64,000 bases of DNA from Epiperipatus broadwayi. Taxonomy: Eukaryota; Onychophora; Udeonychophora; Euonychophora; Peripatidae. Location: NCBI GenBank assembly GCA_028023455.1, contig JAQFVV010012395.1, positions 1,924,001 to 1,988,000 of the forward strand, written 5' to 3'. The first letter of the stretch is position 1. Each line of letters begins with the position of its first letter. A program made the translations under genes and the position numbers. Of this stretch, positions 42,601 through 57,600 are shown piece by piece. Under the pieces are notes generated by a model. That model was not told the DNA's origin, did not search any database, and saw nothing but the letters and a program-made list of their open reading frames with translations.

Positions 42601-45600
42601 CAATTAGGGTTGGCTATATAAGAAAGGGAGAACATATGTGTGCTATGTGTATGAAAAATTATTAATAAAATACTAAACAATGTAAAAATTTATTTTGCTA
42701 AAAGAAACAGTTAATATTCTTGTTTTAAAAAAATGTTTCAAATTTTCTTTATTTAAACCAACCTTAATGTGAAATAAAAAGGTAACCAGTCAACTCTCCA
42801 GGGAGGAAAAAATGCAAATTGGAGAAAAAAATACATGAATGGCAAGGACACAGTTGCAATATTACTGGAATTTTCACTTTAATCTATGGAAAAAGTTAAC
42901 TCTTAATAGAAACAATGGACCACACAATAGTGCATTATGTAAGAATTTGTTTATCATATTATAGAAATATTTCTCTATTTGCTTACAAACTTTTATATGA
43001 TTCTAAAATAACATAGTATTAACTCCTGAATTGAACTATTTAATCTTCTGCACTAATGTTGCAATGTTTTTAATGACTTACAATGTAAGAAGACATTTAA
43101 ATCTTGAATTACTAACTTATTCATCTAATATGTTATGATACTATACAATAGAACTGCTAAAATATAAGTTATATTTAAACCAGTACTTAGAATATTGTAT
43201 CATTCTGTTATTTTTAAGAGGAAAATATACAGAAATTTATGTTAAGATTATACTCAGAGAAATAAAACATTTCAGGATTTAATCTAGCTGTCTGCAGTAA
43301 AGCTAAAGATTATAATCCATATTTGTTCCAATTGGAACCACTTATAAAAGGAAAGTTTCTTTTTATTGTGTTTTAAAGTGTTATTTCTTAAATATTAAAA
43401 GAACTGTAAAATTATAAATATACATGCAGACAATTAATTAACTATCTAAACTTCATTAAAAAAATGCCTTAATAATATTTATTTATCAGAGCAATTGGAG
43501 AAAAGAAAAATACATGAATGGCTTGGACAAAGTTGCAATATTACTGGAATTTTTACTTTAGTCTACAGAAAAAGTTAACCCTTATAGAAACAATGAACCA
43601 CACAATAGTGTATTACATAAGAATTCATTTATCACATTATAGAAATATTTTTCTATTTGCTTACAGACTTTTATATGATTCTAAAATAACATAGTATTAA
43701 TTCCAGAATTAAACTATTTAATCTTTTGCACTAATGCTGTAATGTTTTTAATGACTTACAATATAAAAAGATGTTTAAAACTTGAATTACTAACTTATTC
43801 ATCTAATATGTTATGTTATTATATAATGGAACTGCTAAAATATGTTATTTTTAAAAGAGAAAAAAATATGGAAATTTATGTTAAGATTATATTAGGAGAA
43901 ATAAAAAATTTCAGGATTTACTCTCGCTGTCTGCAGTAAAGCTAGAGATTATAATCCATGTTTATTCCAATTGGAACCACTTATTTAAAGGAAAGTTTCT
44001 TTTTATTGTGTTTTTTCTTAAATATTAAAAGAACTATAAAATTACAAAAATATGCACAGACAATTAATTAACTTTATCTAAGCTTCATTACAAACAGACA
44101 AAAAAAAAAAAAGATTTTAATAAATGAATTGACTGTTCAAATACAGGATGTGATTTGGTAAAAAAAAGTTAACTTTTATTAATCTTATTTTTTGGGATTG
44201 TTATATTTAAAGAAATTTATGTTTAATGTTTTATATTTATCATTTTGAATTTTAATAGGTATTATATCTGTGGGCATACTATAATTTAGTATATAATAGA
44301 GTTATTTATATTTTAAAATATGTTGAAAGTGTGGTAAATGATGGTTTATTTTTATATTCAAATGGAACATTACCGGACAAGTGTTATTGAATTATAACAT
44401 TTATTGGTAATTTTTTATTGTTTGTTTTAATATATAATTATTTAGTTTGTTTAATATTATTCCATTTCAAATTTAAAAGAGGTAAAATAACATACAGTCT
44501 TTTGCTCTGAAAAATTATTTCTCATATCTTGCAAATTGCTATTTTAAAGTTATAATGAATATATGCTTATGAATGAAAGATGTTTATTTGGGGAGTAATT
44601 ATTAGCGCAGACATGATTTTTTTATATTTTAGATAATGAATTATTTTATGAAACACTTATCTATATGTGTTAATTTTTCTTTGCTCTGTGTGCATGCTAT
44701 TATCAATTAAGTTATGCTAGTGCATTCTGGAAATGTTAGAGTGTATAATCCTACTATTGGGTATTTTGTGTTTTAGTTCTGAGGAACATTTCAGCAGTTA
44801 TTATCAAATGTATTAAGATGTCATATGTTTAGTTTACTGTCAAATGTAACTGTTTGGGCTCACATGGGAATTCAGTCTTTATGTTCTATTCCCATAGTAC
44901 ATAGGGTAAGTCATAGGGAGAACATAAGTCATCTAGTCATGAATGCAGATGGGCTATTTGATATAATTCCCATGAAATTCTTATATCCAGATTATTAAAA
45001 GTGCTTCTATAAGAACCTGGTTACAGACATCACATCTATTATAGCAATGACATATATTTGAAAAATCTTGAGAAAAGTTATTCTATCCACATAAACTTGT
45101 ATATGTTTACATAGATACAAAACCTAGGATTTATGACCTCTATGAGTCTAAGATTGTTAGTATTATGAATGTTAGTTAGCATCACATATAAGCAAAATTT
45201 AATAATAAATATTTAAATATTTCCAAGTGCATAATCGTGATTTTGCTAAATTATCCTGACAGCAATGGAAACAGATAATTAAATTGCAAGATATTTAATA
45301 ATTGATATTTTAAGAAAAATAGGATTTTTTAGAAAAAGGATTATAATAGGAGCAATTCTTATATGCCAATTTTAAACCTATATGTTAATGTGAGATATGA
45401 CTTAGGCTATTCTTTAGTTCAAATGCTTTGCTTTGTTTTACATATATGAAATAGTATTTTAAAATTTATATTTTAAAAAGTTTAATTATTACCAAGTAAT
45501 TAGCAGTCAATTAAAATAGCATATATGTTTAATTATTTTCTGGTTAACACAATAAAGTAACCATAAAACTATTATGGAAAAGTAAAACTTGCTTTTCACT

Positions 45601-48600
45601 AAGATGAATAGTAATGCATAGAATCATCAAAGGTATAACAATATTTTATATTGTTTATTTTGCTTTATTTAAAGTAAAAAAGGAAAGATATATGATAATT
45701 TAAATTATACCAGCTGTAATTCAAATATTTGCCCACTTTAAAATGTAGTGTTATTAAGAAATAATTATAGTTTTATTCCAAAAGGTTATGCAAATTCATT
45801 TTGGATATATGGGTGTATTACCAAACTGACATCTTGTTCATTGTATTTGGAAAATTTATGAATATAAAATTATTTTATTGGAATTTGTAAATCACTTTAA
45901 TTGAAAATTGCTTATATTTTGGGTATTATAAAATAAAACTTAAATATTGATTTGTAAATTCTATATATTGTTTTGTAAATAAATTGATTTTTGTAGAATT
46001 TAAAATTTTTTAGTTTGACATTATTTATGTTTCCATATTTCTATTTATCATTCATTACAGACATTGATTGAATTCAGTACTTACTTATTGCACACTTATA
46101 ATAAATCATGCTATTTAATATGTGTATTATACTTATGAAAATGATTATTTTTATCAAGAGGTATATGAGAATTGGTTCATAAATTATCATAGATTCAGAA
46201 AACTATTGAATAAATCCGAATTTATTTAATTATGCATAAGAGTTATCATCTTTATGGGTCACATATGTTCAGTTCATAGTAAACTTAAGAATTTTGTTAT
46301 TTGTTTAAAACTAATAACAATCATTATTATTATTATTAGACTTATTTTGCATTTAAATAAAGAAATTATTATTTTAAGATGTGTAAGCAGAGCTATATTT
46401 GGATATCCATATGCCAATTATTTATTAAAGAAAATAATAGAGTTTACTTAAATATTTGCATTATAAGATTAGTTATACCATATTTATAATATTAAAGGTT
46501 AGTATTATCATTATGAGAGATGATTTCTGAGTATTTTAATAGTCCAAATTATATTTTATTATATTTCTTAAATTATAATAGAGATTTTCTTAAATTAATT
46601 CAAAACCCTATAAGACCTAAAGTAACTATTTTGACAGTTAAGTTATCATATTGCAGAACAAAGTTGGTATAGTTTGTTTAATAATATTATTTTACATTTT
46701 TCTAAATTTTGTCTGGATTATTGGATTTCCATAAAATTGCTCTTTGTTATCCAATATCCTATGCTTTGTTCCTTCTGTAATATGATATCCCTGGGATAAA
46801 GATTGAAATACAATAAAGATTTACTTCAAAATAAAATTAGAATATAAATTGATTCCTATAATAAATTTTAATATTATTCTTACATATTTAGTTAGAATAT
46901 TATTTTAGCTTTATTTAAATAGGATTATTATAGTTAGTATATAGATATGATTGTGATTCTTAAAGGGTTGGAATTCAATGGTATTTCTATGCAGCCAAGT
47001 ATGTGTCTTTAATACGTATTTGACTTTAAGGCAGTCTGTACACCATAGCATGGGAACACATAAGTCAATTTATTATTTTTACTATTATTATTCTGAGCTA
47101 GAAAATTATTACTTAATAAGTATTTATTTATTAAAGCAGTTTGAGATTGGTGGTTATATTACTATTTTTATTATTATTATTTGATTATTGTTTTTGTTAA
47201 CTCGCTGCTTACCTTCGATTGTGCCCATCGCCATGGGTTATAATATATACATATAATTAAATATATATGTCAAATTGTTATTCAGCAAGAACATCATTTT
47301 CAAACATTATCAATCCATTGCAGGATAATCTCTACAAGTTTGATCCAGTTTCTCTAATCTCTAACCTCTTTCCTGACCAGCAAAGTTCCTTATTTCATCC
47401 ACCCATCTCATATGCTACTTTTTTTAAAGATTTTTTTAACAATATTTTGGGATCTAGTTTGACTTTAATTTTCCACCTATTATTATCCTTTTTAATAATA
47501 TTTTATCTCAGTTCCATTTCAGTCTACTAATTCTTTCAATGACACCAATAAAATATGTTTGTTCTTGTAAAACTGCTGTAAAAAGTATTGGAGATATGAA
47601 ATAACTTTATGACACATCTTTCTCTATGTTATTTTTTTTGATATTAGTATGTAATGTAATCATTGCTGTTGCATTTTGATAAAATTCTTCAAGATATAAT
47701 CATATCTTGGGTCTGTATCTTGATGATTCAATATTTTAATCACTTTAGAAATGCTTATAGAATCAAATGCTTTTTCATAATTTACAAATCCCAAAACACA
47801 ATAATAACTTATATTTATTATTTTTTTCTATAACTTCTCTCAATACTTAGATACGATTTATCATATTTAAAACCTTTTAAATCCAGTTTATTTATTGGTT
47901 GGTTAAAATCTGAAGTTCACTGAAAATGAGTTGTAATTACCTTGGTAAAAATTTTGGATAAAACTGATAGAAGATGATTAAATCTGTACTTTATAACATC
48001 TTCTGTATAATTTTTCTTAAATATCAATATTATTATTGTATTCTTCCAATCATCTGATACATTTTTATCATCCTAGATATTTGGCATATAACTCTATCAA
48101 CATTTTTTTATTTCTTCTATAAGATATCAATTATAATTCCATAATTTCTTGAAGCTTTTCCTTTCTTCATAGATTTAAACAATCTCATTTCTTCCTTTAA
48201 ATGATGGACAACTCATAAAATGTAGTAATTGCAGGATTGTTTTTATTAATATGTACTCTTTCACATATTTTAAGATATCTCTCTTTTTAGTAATAGTTCC
48301 ATGTTTTTTTCACTTATTTCAGAAGTAAACTTTATACCATTGCCAAAAAAGTTTAAGACTTTTCTTCTTTTCTATAACTTTGCTTGATACTTCAGAATTA
48401 TATTTCCTTATATAGTTATTAAATTTTTAATATTTTTTAATATTTCTTCTTTTCTCCATATTTTGTTTTATCTCAATAGAAAATTTATTAGTATATTATG
48501 TTTTTTTTTGTACCAGCTATCTTCATTGTAATTCAAAATTTATTAATATTTTGAAATAATTTACAAGTTTTAAATTAACTTCACTAGAATATTTCTGAAT

Positions 48601-51600
48601 GATAAAAATATCAATTGATAATAGTGTTTTTCTTAATACTTTTTGTTTCTATTTTTGTATTAACAGATCTTATATCTCACCAGTCAATAACCATTTCCTG
48701 TGTTGAATCTATTAAGAACATTACAAATCAATATATGTTTGCTGTTAATCAAAATACAAAACATTTCTGTTGTACCTTCATTTGGTTACTTCCACATTCA
48801 TTTCCCTTTAGCAATTTTCTCAAACAAAAATTCATAGTACAGTTTTTTGTTTTCTGTGAATTCCATAAATCTGTATCCTTTCTTATTTCTATCACCACAA
48901 TAAAATTTACTCACAGCACTTTCATCTTTTAATCATATATCAACTATAGCATTAAAGACTTCCATGACAATATTAAAATGTTATTTGTCTGATCAAAAGT
49001 ATTTTGTACATAATATAAATATCTTCTACTTTTTCATCACAATTATTAGGGCATAAACCTAAATTATCTGCTTTCTTCCATGAAATTAAATAACTAATGT
49101 TGTCACTTTGTCTGATATCCCACCAATCTCCATAAGGTTCTTATTCTGCTTTTTATTTATAATGAATTCAAATTAACTAGTACTTCCAATATTTGTGCCT
49201 TTGTATATATGTCCACTTTTAAATCAATTGTCTCTACTTTTTCTTCTACACAAAATCCAACAAGGTCTCATTTAGTATTAGACCATAGTTTCCTTTTCCA
49301 ATTTGTGTGAACTTCCTTCAAATGAATGTGAGCTGTGATTGTTAATACCTAAATTTAAAGTCATCATCAAAGAACAGCCTAGGACTGCAATCAGAAGATT
49401 CTTAATGCCCTCTGCTTTCATCTACCAACTGGTGCCTTGGCTGGCATCTTTGCAGCCTCCTGGAAAATAAATATCATAATTTAGTTTCATTGGCATGAAT
49501 ATAAATGTCTACACTATGCCATAAATCTGATTCCTTAAGACTTCAAATACTATATCCTCCATATTTTGTATTGAAATGTTTTGACATTACTCTTAAAATA
49601 TACTTTATTTTATTATTAATAATTAATTTAAAAACTTCTAGTAAAAATGAAGGATAAATTTAAATAATTCAGAAATTATATTGACCTGAAAGCTTAATAC
49701 AGAAAAATCTATCTAAAATTCTCATCTTCCCTTCTATTGTTTTCACTGATTAAATCCTATATTACTATTTTCTCTATTATAGATTAGCTTTACTTGAAAT
49801 AAATCATAATTGTTTTCATATTCTCTCCTTTTGATTGTCTATTCACCCTTCAGGGTTTGTATGTTATCTAACTGTAATAGTTTAAATATGCCTTAGAAAG
49901 ATTTTTATTTTGTTCATTGCATCTTTTCTACAGTCAAATAAAGCTCTTAGTATTAAAAAACAGAATTAGAAATGTAGATATTTCTTCTTAATAGAAATTA
50001 CAGCATGAGACTTGGCCCTTGATTATCTGGGGATAAATAACAAGTAAATTATAAGTAGAACTGCAATGACCAATATTACTTTAATAAAAAATTATATATT
50101 ATAAACCAATAAATAAAAAGTGAAAAAAGGCTTTTAAATTACTTTGTTTAGAGCAAAAAGAGAATTTAATATGCTGTATTTTTCAAAGAAGTTTCTTTCT
50201 GTGAATAATTAGTGCTGTAGAAATTTTGCCTATTAAAAAAAATATTGCACTTAAATATTATATTCAAGACAATCCTTTTAAAGATAAAATATTCTTAGTT
50301 CATACAAAAATATATACCATATGAAACTTGAATTAAAACTGTAAATGCTCTTTCATGCAAGTACTTGTTTGTTTGTTTTTTAAAAAAAAAAACTTCAAAA
50401 TTTACTTAAAAGATAATTTTTTGGCATTATAATCACCATAAATTTGCAAATTTTTTTTGATAACTTCCTGATAATGAAACATTAATTGCACAAGTGGCAT
50501 GTCTTCTTAGTTTAATGTGCTTTATTTGTTAAGTATTATTCTAAAAATTATGTGAGATGTAGCATCTCCTTATACTGGATTGTTGATACACAAGTTTCAC
50601 CTCAATCATACAGTTTTTGTTACTAGAGACTTCCCAGAAGGTTCACTTATCAGGGTTAATATTCCTGATTTATCAGTCATATAAGACAGAATACATGAGA
50701 CAAAGTCATGTAAACCAGGAGAATGATGAATAAACTAAACATTCAATTATATCTGAAATTTTTATTAAAATAAAATTGCTTGTGACATTTATTTGTTTGG
50801 TGTAATTTTTTATCATTTGTTATTTAAAGATCATATCTGTAAATCATGAGAGCATATTTTTTTTAATTTTCTTGAATTTATGCAATAGATCTTTGAACAT
50901 TCTAAATGTAATCTTTCCATATATATAGAAATGGTATTATTTTGTTTAACATCCCATTTCACATACTATGTACCATAGTAATATTCTTTCCTTAGTTTAA
51001 ACCATCCAAGTCCATGTATATTAATGTACATTTACATATATGTGCATATATTTATATACTTGCATACATTTAGAGGTATTAATGTCTGCATGCATATTTT
51101 TATATAATGCATATACTAGGTCACAAATTATATAATAAAATTAAAAGTTCTTTAAGCATTGTTGTATGTGTAGGACAACATCTACATATATCTAGGAATG
51201 AAGCTGCAATGTAATAGATTTTACAAGCATTGCAACACTGTTTAAATTATTTTATCTTGAAGTTGTTATAAAATTAGAGTACAGATTTACTTTTATTCAC
51301 ATATAAAATTGCAATTCTAGAGGTGACAGAATTACATATATAACAGAATCGTTACAAAACTTAAATCTCTTTTAAAAGATATCTGTTTCTTGGAAAACAT
51401 CATGCCACACACCTGGTTTAATTTGTGTGGAAACCAAGATTAGATTTTAAAGTAAATTTAAAACAAATTTTAAGACAAAAGAAAAGTAGTCAAGCTACAC
51501 TATTTTATGAATCACTTGGATTTTACTTTTGTCTTTTCTAAAGTTAACAAAATTATGTTAAAATTTAAAACTAAAATTTGTAAACAAATTCATGGATTTT

Positions 51601-54600
51601 GCAAGGGGGAGTCAAATAATTAATATCACCCCCCCCCTAAATTAAGTATTAAAGTTCACTTTCTTAAATCTTGAAAACTATTGTTGCTGAAGGCTATACC
51701 TGATTTAAAAATAAAAACAATTGGCTAGAAGACAACAAATTTACTATCTTCCTTCAGAAGACCATTCTATTAGAATGGAGGAGTTTGAGACCATCAGCCT
51801 GCCAAGAAGACATTGGACAAGCCAGTTCAGTGGAGAAAGCCAATGTCAAATGCCATGAAGGATGCCTCAGTTAGAAGATCAGTAAAATTTATTCCTGCAG
51901 ATCTCTTTAAAATTAAATCTAAAATTAATCTGTTTTAATAAGTTTTTAAAGCTAGCTATATAATTGAAGTTCATAAATTTATAACTTAAATGCTTTCTCA
52001 ATAAATTAAACTAAACTCTGTATAATTTACAATGTACCTTTAATTTAATAATAATAATTGTAAGAATCTTGCTTATTTAAATGAAATCATAATAATTTAA
52101 TAACTTTCCTAACATAACTGTAATCAGTTATTATATCTATACTGTCATAATCTGCATCATGCCTATTTCATATTATATTCTTTATTTCATTGATTTATGA
52201 TATGCCAATTTATGATATGCCATAATTCAAAATGGAAATTGTTAATATTAATATTTGGAGAGATGATTAGAAGTTCTCTTGTAAGCGGTTTATGTTGCTT
52301 CTTCAGCATACACATAAATCTCCATTCTGAAATCTACTTTTATGTATATTTAGTTGACCTACTGTCTTAGCTTACCATAATTAAGGTTTGCATGTTAATA
52401 AACTATGTCTAGTTAATTAATAGCAAGAATGATATTATAAAGCATATTATAAGTAATTAAATAAGTCCCAAATATGCTTTATTTCTCCTTAGTTTATGGT
52501 ACAAACTATTCAGATTTAATTTGGAAACTAGATCACTTTAATTAACCCCTTTTAACATGTTTTATGTATGCTAATTCATGAACTGGCATATGGTAGTTTC
52601 GCTGAATGAAACTATAGATTTAGTGCTTTAATTTAATTTAATATTTTGGAAAGCGTTATGAATGAGTCCTTATTAAGCACATATGTGCAATATGTTTTGC
52701 TCTCTCTATATATTTCTTTATTAAAATAGTTTTCTGGTTTAATGCCATACCATTATGATTAGTTCGGACAACACTTTTTCTAGAACTGAAACATAAGGGG
52801 CCAGGACCATAATTTAAGCTGCTCCAATCTCCCAACTTAAATGTTCCTTATTTTTTGTAATAGCAAGACATACAGTCCATGGAAACTGAGTATTTGGTAC
52901 TGAATCCCATGAGTAATTGCACATTTAAACCACAACCCATATTTAGTTTATGTAGCACTGTAGTCTCTGAAGCTATGCTGAAAACCACCAGTTCATCCCT
53001 CTGCTCTATTATTCAGTTCAGCATTGATCTGAACCCCAGATCTAGTTTATATAAACAATCTGCATAGGGAGCACATTATGACTCCATATATAATATTAAT
53101 AAATAAGTTATATTTGTCATTCTTGTAAATGTAACTCTTGGAAAACCTTGTAGGAATGGCATAACATAATTTAGACATAAGTATAAATGGTAGATAATAA
53201 TAATAATTGTAATAAACTTGAAGTTAAATAATTTAAAGTGCATAAAAGATGAGACTTTGTATTTAACTCAGCTCATCATTGTATAACCATACATGTATAT
53301 TTGTATTAATTAATTTATAAATTAATAATTAAATATTTTAAAACTTATAAAATGTTTAGTGTGTCATTCATAATCCATTTTTAAATCTTATCCAAATCTA
53401 TTTTAATTTATTGTTAGTTATTAATATATGCATTATTTCTAGTTAGCCATGAATGTGTGTGTATTTATTTAATTTATTATTAATTTTATCATTATTCCCT
53501 GAGTCTCATACTCCACCCTTTAATAGTGCTGGCACACTAACTAAAAGAGGTTGAGTATAACCTTATATCTATCATCCATAGGGTAGTAAATCACAGAGTG
53601 TTGGTGAAGGAACTGAAATGCGATCTGATTTGAGGTCTCAAACCCTCACCTAGATCAGCTTTGGGATAATTTTTCAAAACTCTGGATTTTGTTGCATGAA
53701 TGTACAAATATGACCATTACAATATATATAATGAGTGTGAATAACTCTTAACAAGCTTTTTTGAATATCTATATCCCCAACCAGTTTCTAGCTGCTGGAT
53801 ATCATCAGTAAAGTGCTAGGCTATTTAGACATTAGATCTAAACACACCAGTTCAAGTCCAGCATTTATCTAATAATTAGCTATTAAGTAGAAAATCTGGA
53901 ATTTTCAGATATTTATGTCTTCAAATCTAGCCATTTAACTTAAATAGCCATGCCGTACTGAATTAAGTTTATATACACTATATATTAATAGCTTTATCAA
54001 CATAACATTGCCAAAGCCTCAAGAGGAAAACTATAATTGCAAGGAAATCAAGTCATACATCTCGTGACAATTTAATAAGCTTGTACTACAAATGTTATAT
54101 AATGAATGTGAATAGCTTTTAACAAGCTTTTCCAAATATCTCTATCCTTAGACTGGTTTCTAGCTGCTGGTATTTTTAGATCTAATGTCTGAATATCCTA
54201 GAACCTCACTGATGATAGCTAGCAGCTAGAAACTGGTCTGAAAATAGGGATATTCAGAAAATCTTGTTAAGAGTTATTCATGCTCATTATACAATATTTG
54301 TAGTACAATCTTATTAAATTAAATCATGTGATGTATGACTTGATTTTCTTGCACATATATATATATATATTGTTCCCTTTTCTATAGGTCAGAAATAGCT
54401 AATTACAGTAAATTACTAAAAAATTTAGATTTTAGAATGTGTTCTCTTGATATGTTAGTTGTATTTTGTTAATAATATCTTAAAGTGCAATTTAAAGCTA
54501 AAATAAAATTTGTAATGCTTAAAAATTATAATGAATCACTTAAGAACAGTTAAATAAAGCTAAAAATATTATTTCATATGGTTGCAAAAGCTGGCCATAA

Positions 54601-57600
54601 TAAATAACTCAGCTATAAACATTTAAAAGAATGTTTAAAAAGTTCGATTTTAATAGTTTTAAGCTTATACTTAAGTAAATGTTATATTTAAATTTATAAA
54701 TTATATTTAATAATCATAATTAATATCGTATATTTTAAAAGTAAGTTTTATGGTAATGAAAATTATATTTAATTCTATATTTTCCAAATTATATTATTGT
54801 ATTTTATTTAATACGATAAGTGTAGCAATTTATTTATTCCCAGATAGAGAAAAATCGGACAGTCTGTCTTAAGTTATATTAATCATGTGACCTGCATAAT
54901 ATGGTTACACACATTTGCTTGCTAGTATTTATTAGTAAAGTTCAAAATATTGTAAAATTGCATTATAGAGTTCAATAGAATTATTACCTATCATAAAGCA
55001 AATAATAAATATTAAGTTAACTATCGTATAAAATGTTTTAAATAATGTAATATAGACAAATACAGTTAATAAAAAAAAGTTAAATATTTTGTTAAAATAA
55101 AAATAGATAAATTAAATATTAAAAGTGGGATAAGATTATTAAATATTGTTTTTAAATATTTAAAGTAATTTAGTAGTAATAATTGATTTAAAAGTAATAT
55201 TTTTAAATATTTTTAAAGTTTTAATACATCATAATTTTTATTTTGAAATTTAATTGTGTAAGTTTGCAACATTATGCAAATTTGATATCAAACTAAAAGT
55301 GAGAAACTATCAAGGTGATTGTAATTTTAATTTTATTATTTTAGTCAATTTTAGTGCTCTCTTATAATTTTATTTCCAAAAGCTAATAGGTATTATTTTA
55401 AAATAACTCCATTGAATATGTGTTGCTAGTTTTAAAAAAGTTTTCTTACCAGAAGTATTTTATCAAAATCTAATTTAGAACTTTGCGATAATAAAATGGA
55501 TATTCTAGAAGAAGTAAAATATATTCAATTTATATTTTTAAAATGTATATAATATTTGTTGATACAGTTTCATTAATGCTGAACAAGAGAACTGTTCTAA
55601 CGAATAAAACAGCAATATAGACATTGTACAAGAAACTTAAATGGAAAAACTGTTTGCGCATTATTTTTATATAGAAGATAAGCTTGTCTAAGATTAATAA
55701 GCAATAAGACAAGTATACTTTATGATAAATTTATAGAAATATCAAGTTATAAAAGTAAATGTTATATCCTTTTTTAAAGGAAACATTTTTTAAAAATATT
55801 TTACAAGAAATTATTTAAGAAAAGACTCACGGAAAATATTTGGAAAAAGCGTGTTTTAAAAAAAAACCTGAATGATATATAGGTTATACCTCTGAATGGT
55901 AATAAATTTGTTGAGGAAGAAACTTATAAAGAAAATGAACATACTAAAGAATAAAATATGGAATTATGGAAATAAATATTGCATAAAAGTTTATCTGGAT
56001 GGTTTAAGCTAAACCAAAAGAAATCTGATGCATCAGTATGCCAATATAGAATGTTATGGATAGAAGCTTCAAGTTATTATTTTGGTATTCATCGATGAGC
56101 CTGATATACCACTGGATGACGCTGTTTTCGTGCTAAAACACATAAAAATGCTATTTCCGCGGCCGACACATTCGAACCTGCATTTTCTATAATACAACTT
56201 TTTTGTTGTGATACAGATTGCAGGCCACTATGTCGCGTCGCAGTACAGCATGTATGTTTTACGCAGCAAATACATTTTCCGAATATCGCACAGTTTATAA
56301 AATAGTTATGGCTTGGAGAGAGGGTGTGTTTTTTTGAATTGGATGGAAATGTCGTTTTCATTTGTTTTTTATTTATTTTAAAGTATTGAAATGTTCCGAT
56401 TTTGTAAAATAATAATTAACAGACTTTTTACACAGTAGTGTATTGAAGTTTTAAGTAGTAAATGTTGATGAGATATATGTATAAAGTGAGTTGGAAGTAG
56501 GTAACGAGTCAAGTAACGTACTGTTCATAACATTCCACAAGACAAAGAAGTTGTACGGTGTGTATATATTTGAAATAAAAAAAGAGGTAAGTAAAAAAAA
56601 ATGTTTGCAAAAATACGATTTTGATATTTTTTATTTTAGCTTTACAAACAACAGAACAATAACCCTAAAACTAACCCTAATCCTAACTCTAAAACTAACC
56701 CTAAACCTAACCGTAACACGTTTTACTTTTAGTTGTCATTCTATTTGAAATAAAATAGAAAATTGATTTTTCTAATAAAAAGCAAACTAAAAAAGACGAA
56801 TCAAATAGTAATTTGTTTATTTTACATTTATTATTATCATTTAATTTGTATATGTTAATAAAAAATAATATTTAAAAAAGACGATTTTCTTTTGTTTTTA
56901 TTTTCACATTACAAAAAACACATCAAAATGATTATAATTAACAGCCCGGGAATGATCATATTTTATAGTTTAAGCATGAAAACTGCGCCATCGAGTGGGA
57001 TATAGTAGCTATTCGAGTGGTATATAGTAGCTATTCGATGACAACCATTATTTTTAATAATATAATTTTATTATGATTTCAATAATAATCATTCTGGACT
57101 ATAGAAGTCATAAACTATTATTTTCTAAGAACTTATATCCAGGATGGATTGATTATTATTTTTATTTAATTTTCAAGATTTTTAAAGAAATCATATTTTT
57201 TATTATTATTCATTTTAAATCTATGCTCTTAGTACAGGAAAGAGTACAACACATGTACAAAGTTGGGGGGGAGATTTAAAATTCTCTTGAAGTGAACATT
57301 TTTAAAACAAAGACTCTCGAGAAAATAATAAACATTTTTTGAACTTTATCAAGAACCTTGTCAAGAAGAGTTAATTGAAGACAAAAATTACTCTTGATTT
57401 TTTTTATTAACTTAGTTAAAGTATAAATTTTCTGTTTTAAAAGATTAGGAACATGAACATTAATCTATTGATAACATTAGAATCCTATAGTATAATATTT
57501 AATAGTTTAAATTAGAACATTTAAAGAGAAGCATGGATGTATTTTTTTTATGTTATATCTAGTTGGAGAAAAGAAGACTGCAAAAAGTGATAATGATGAG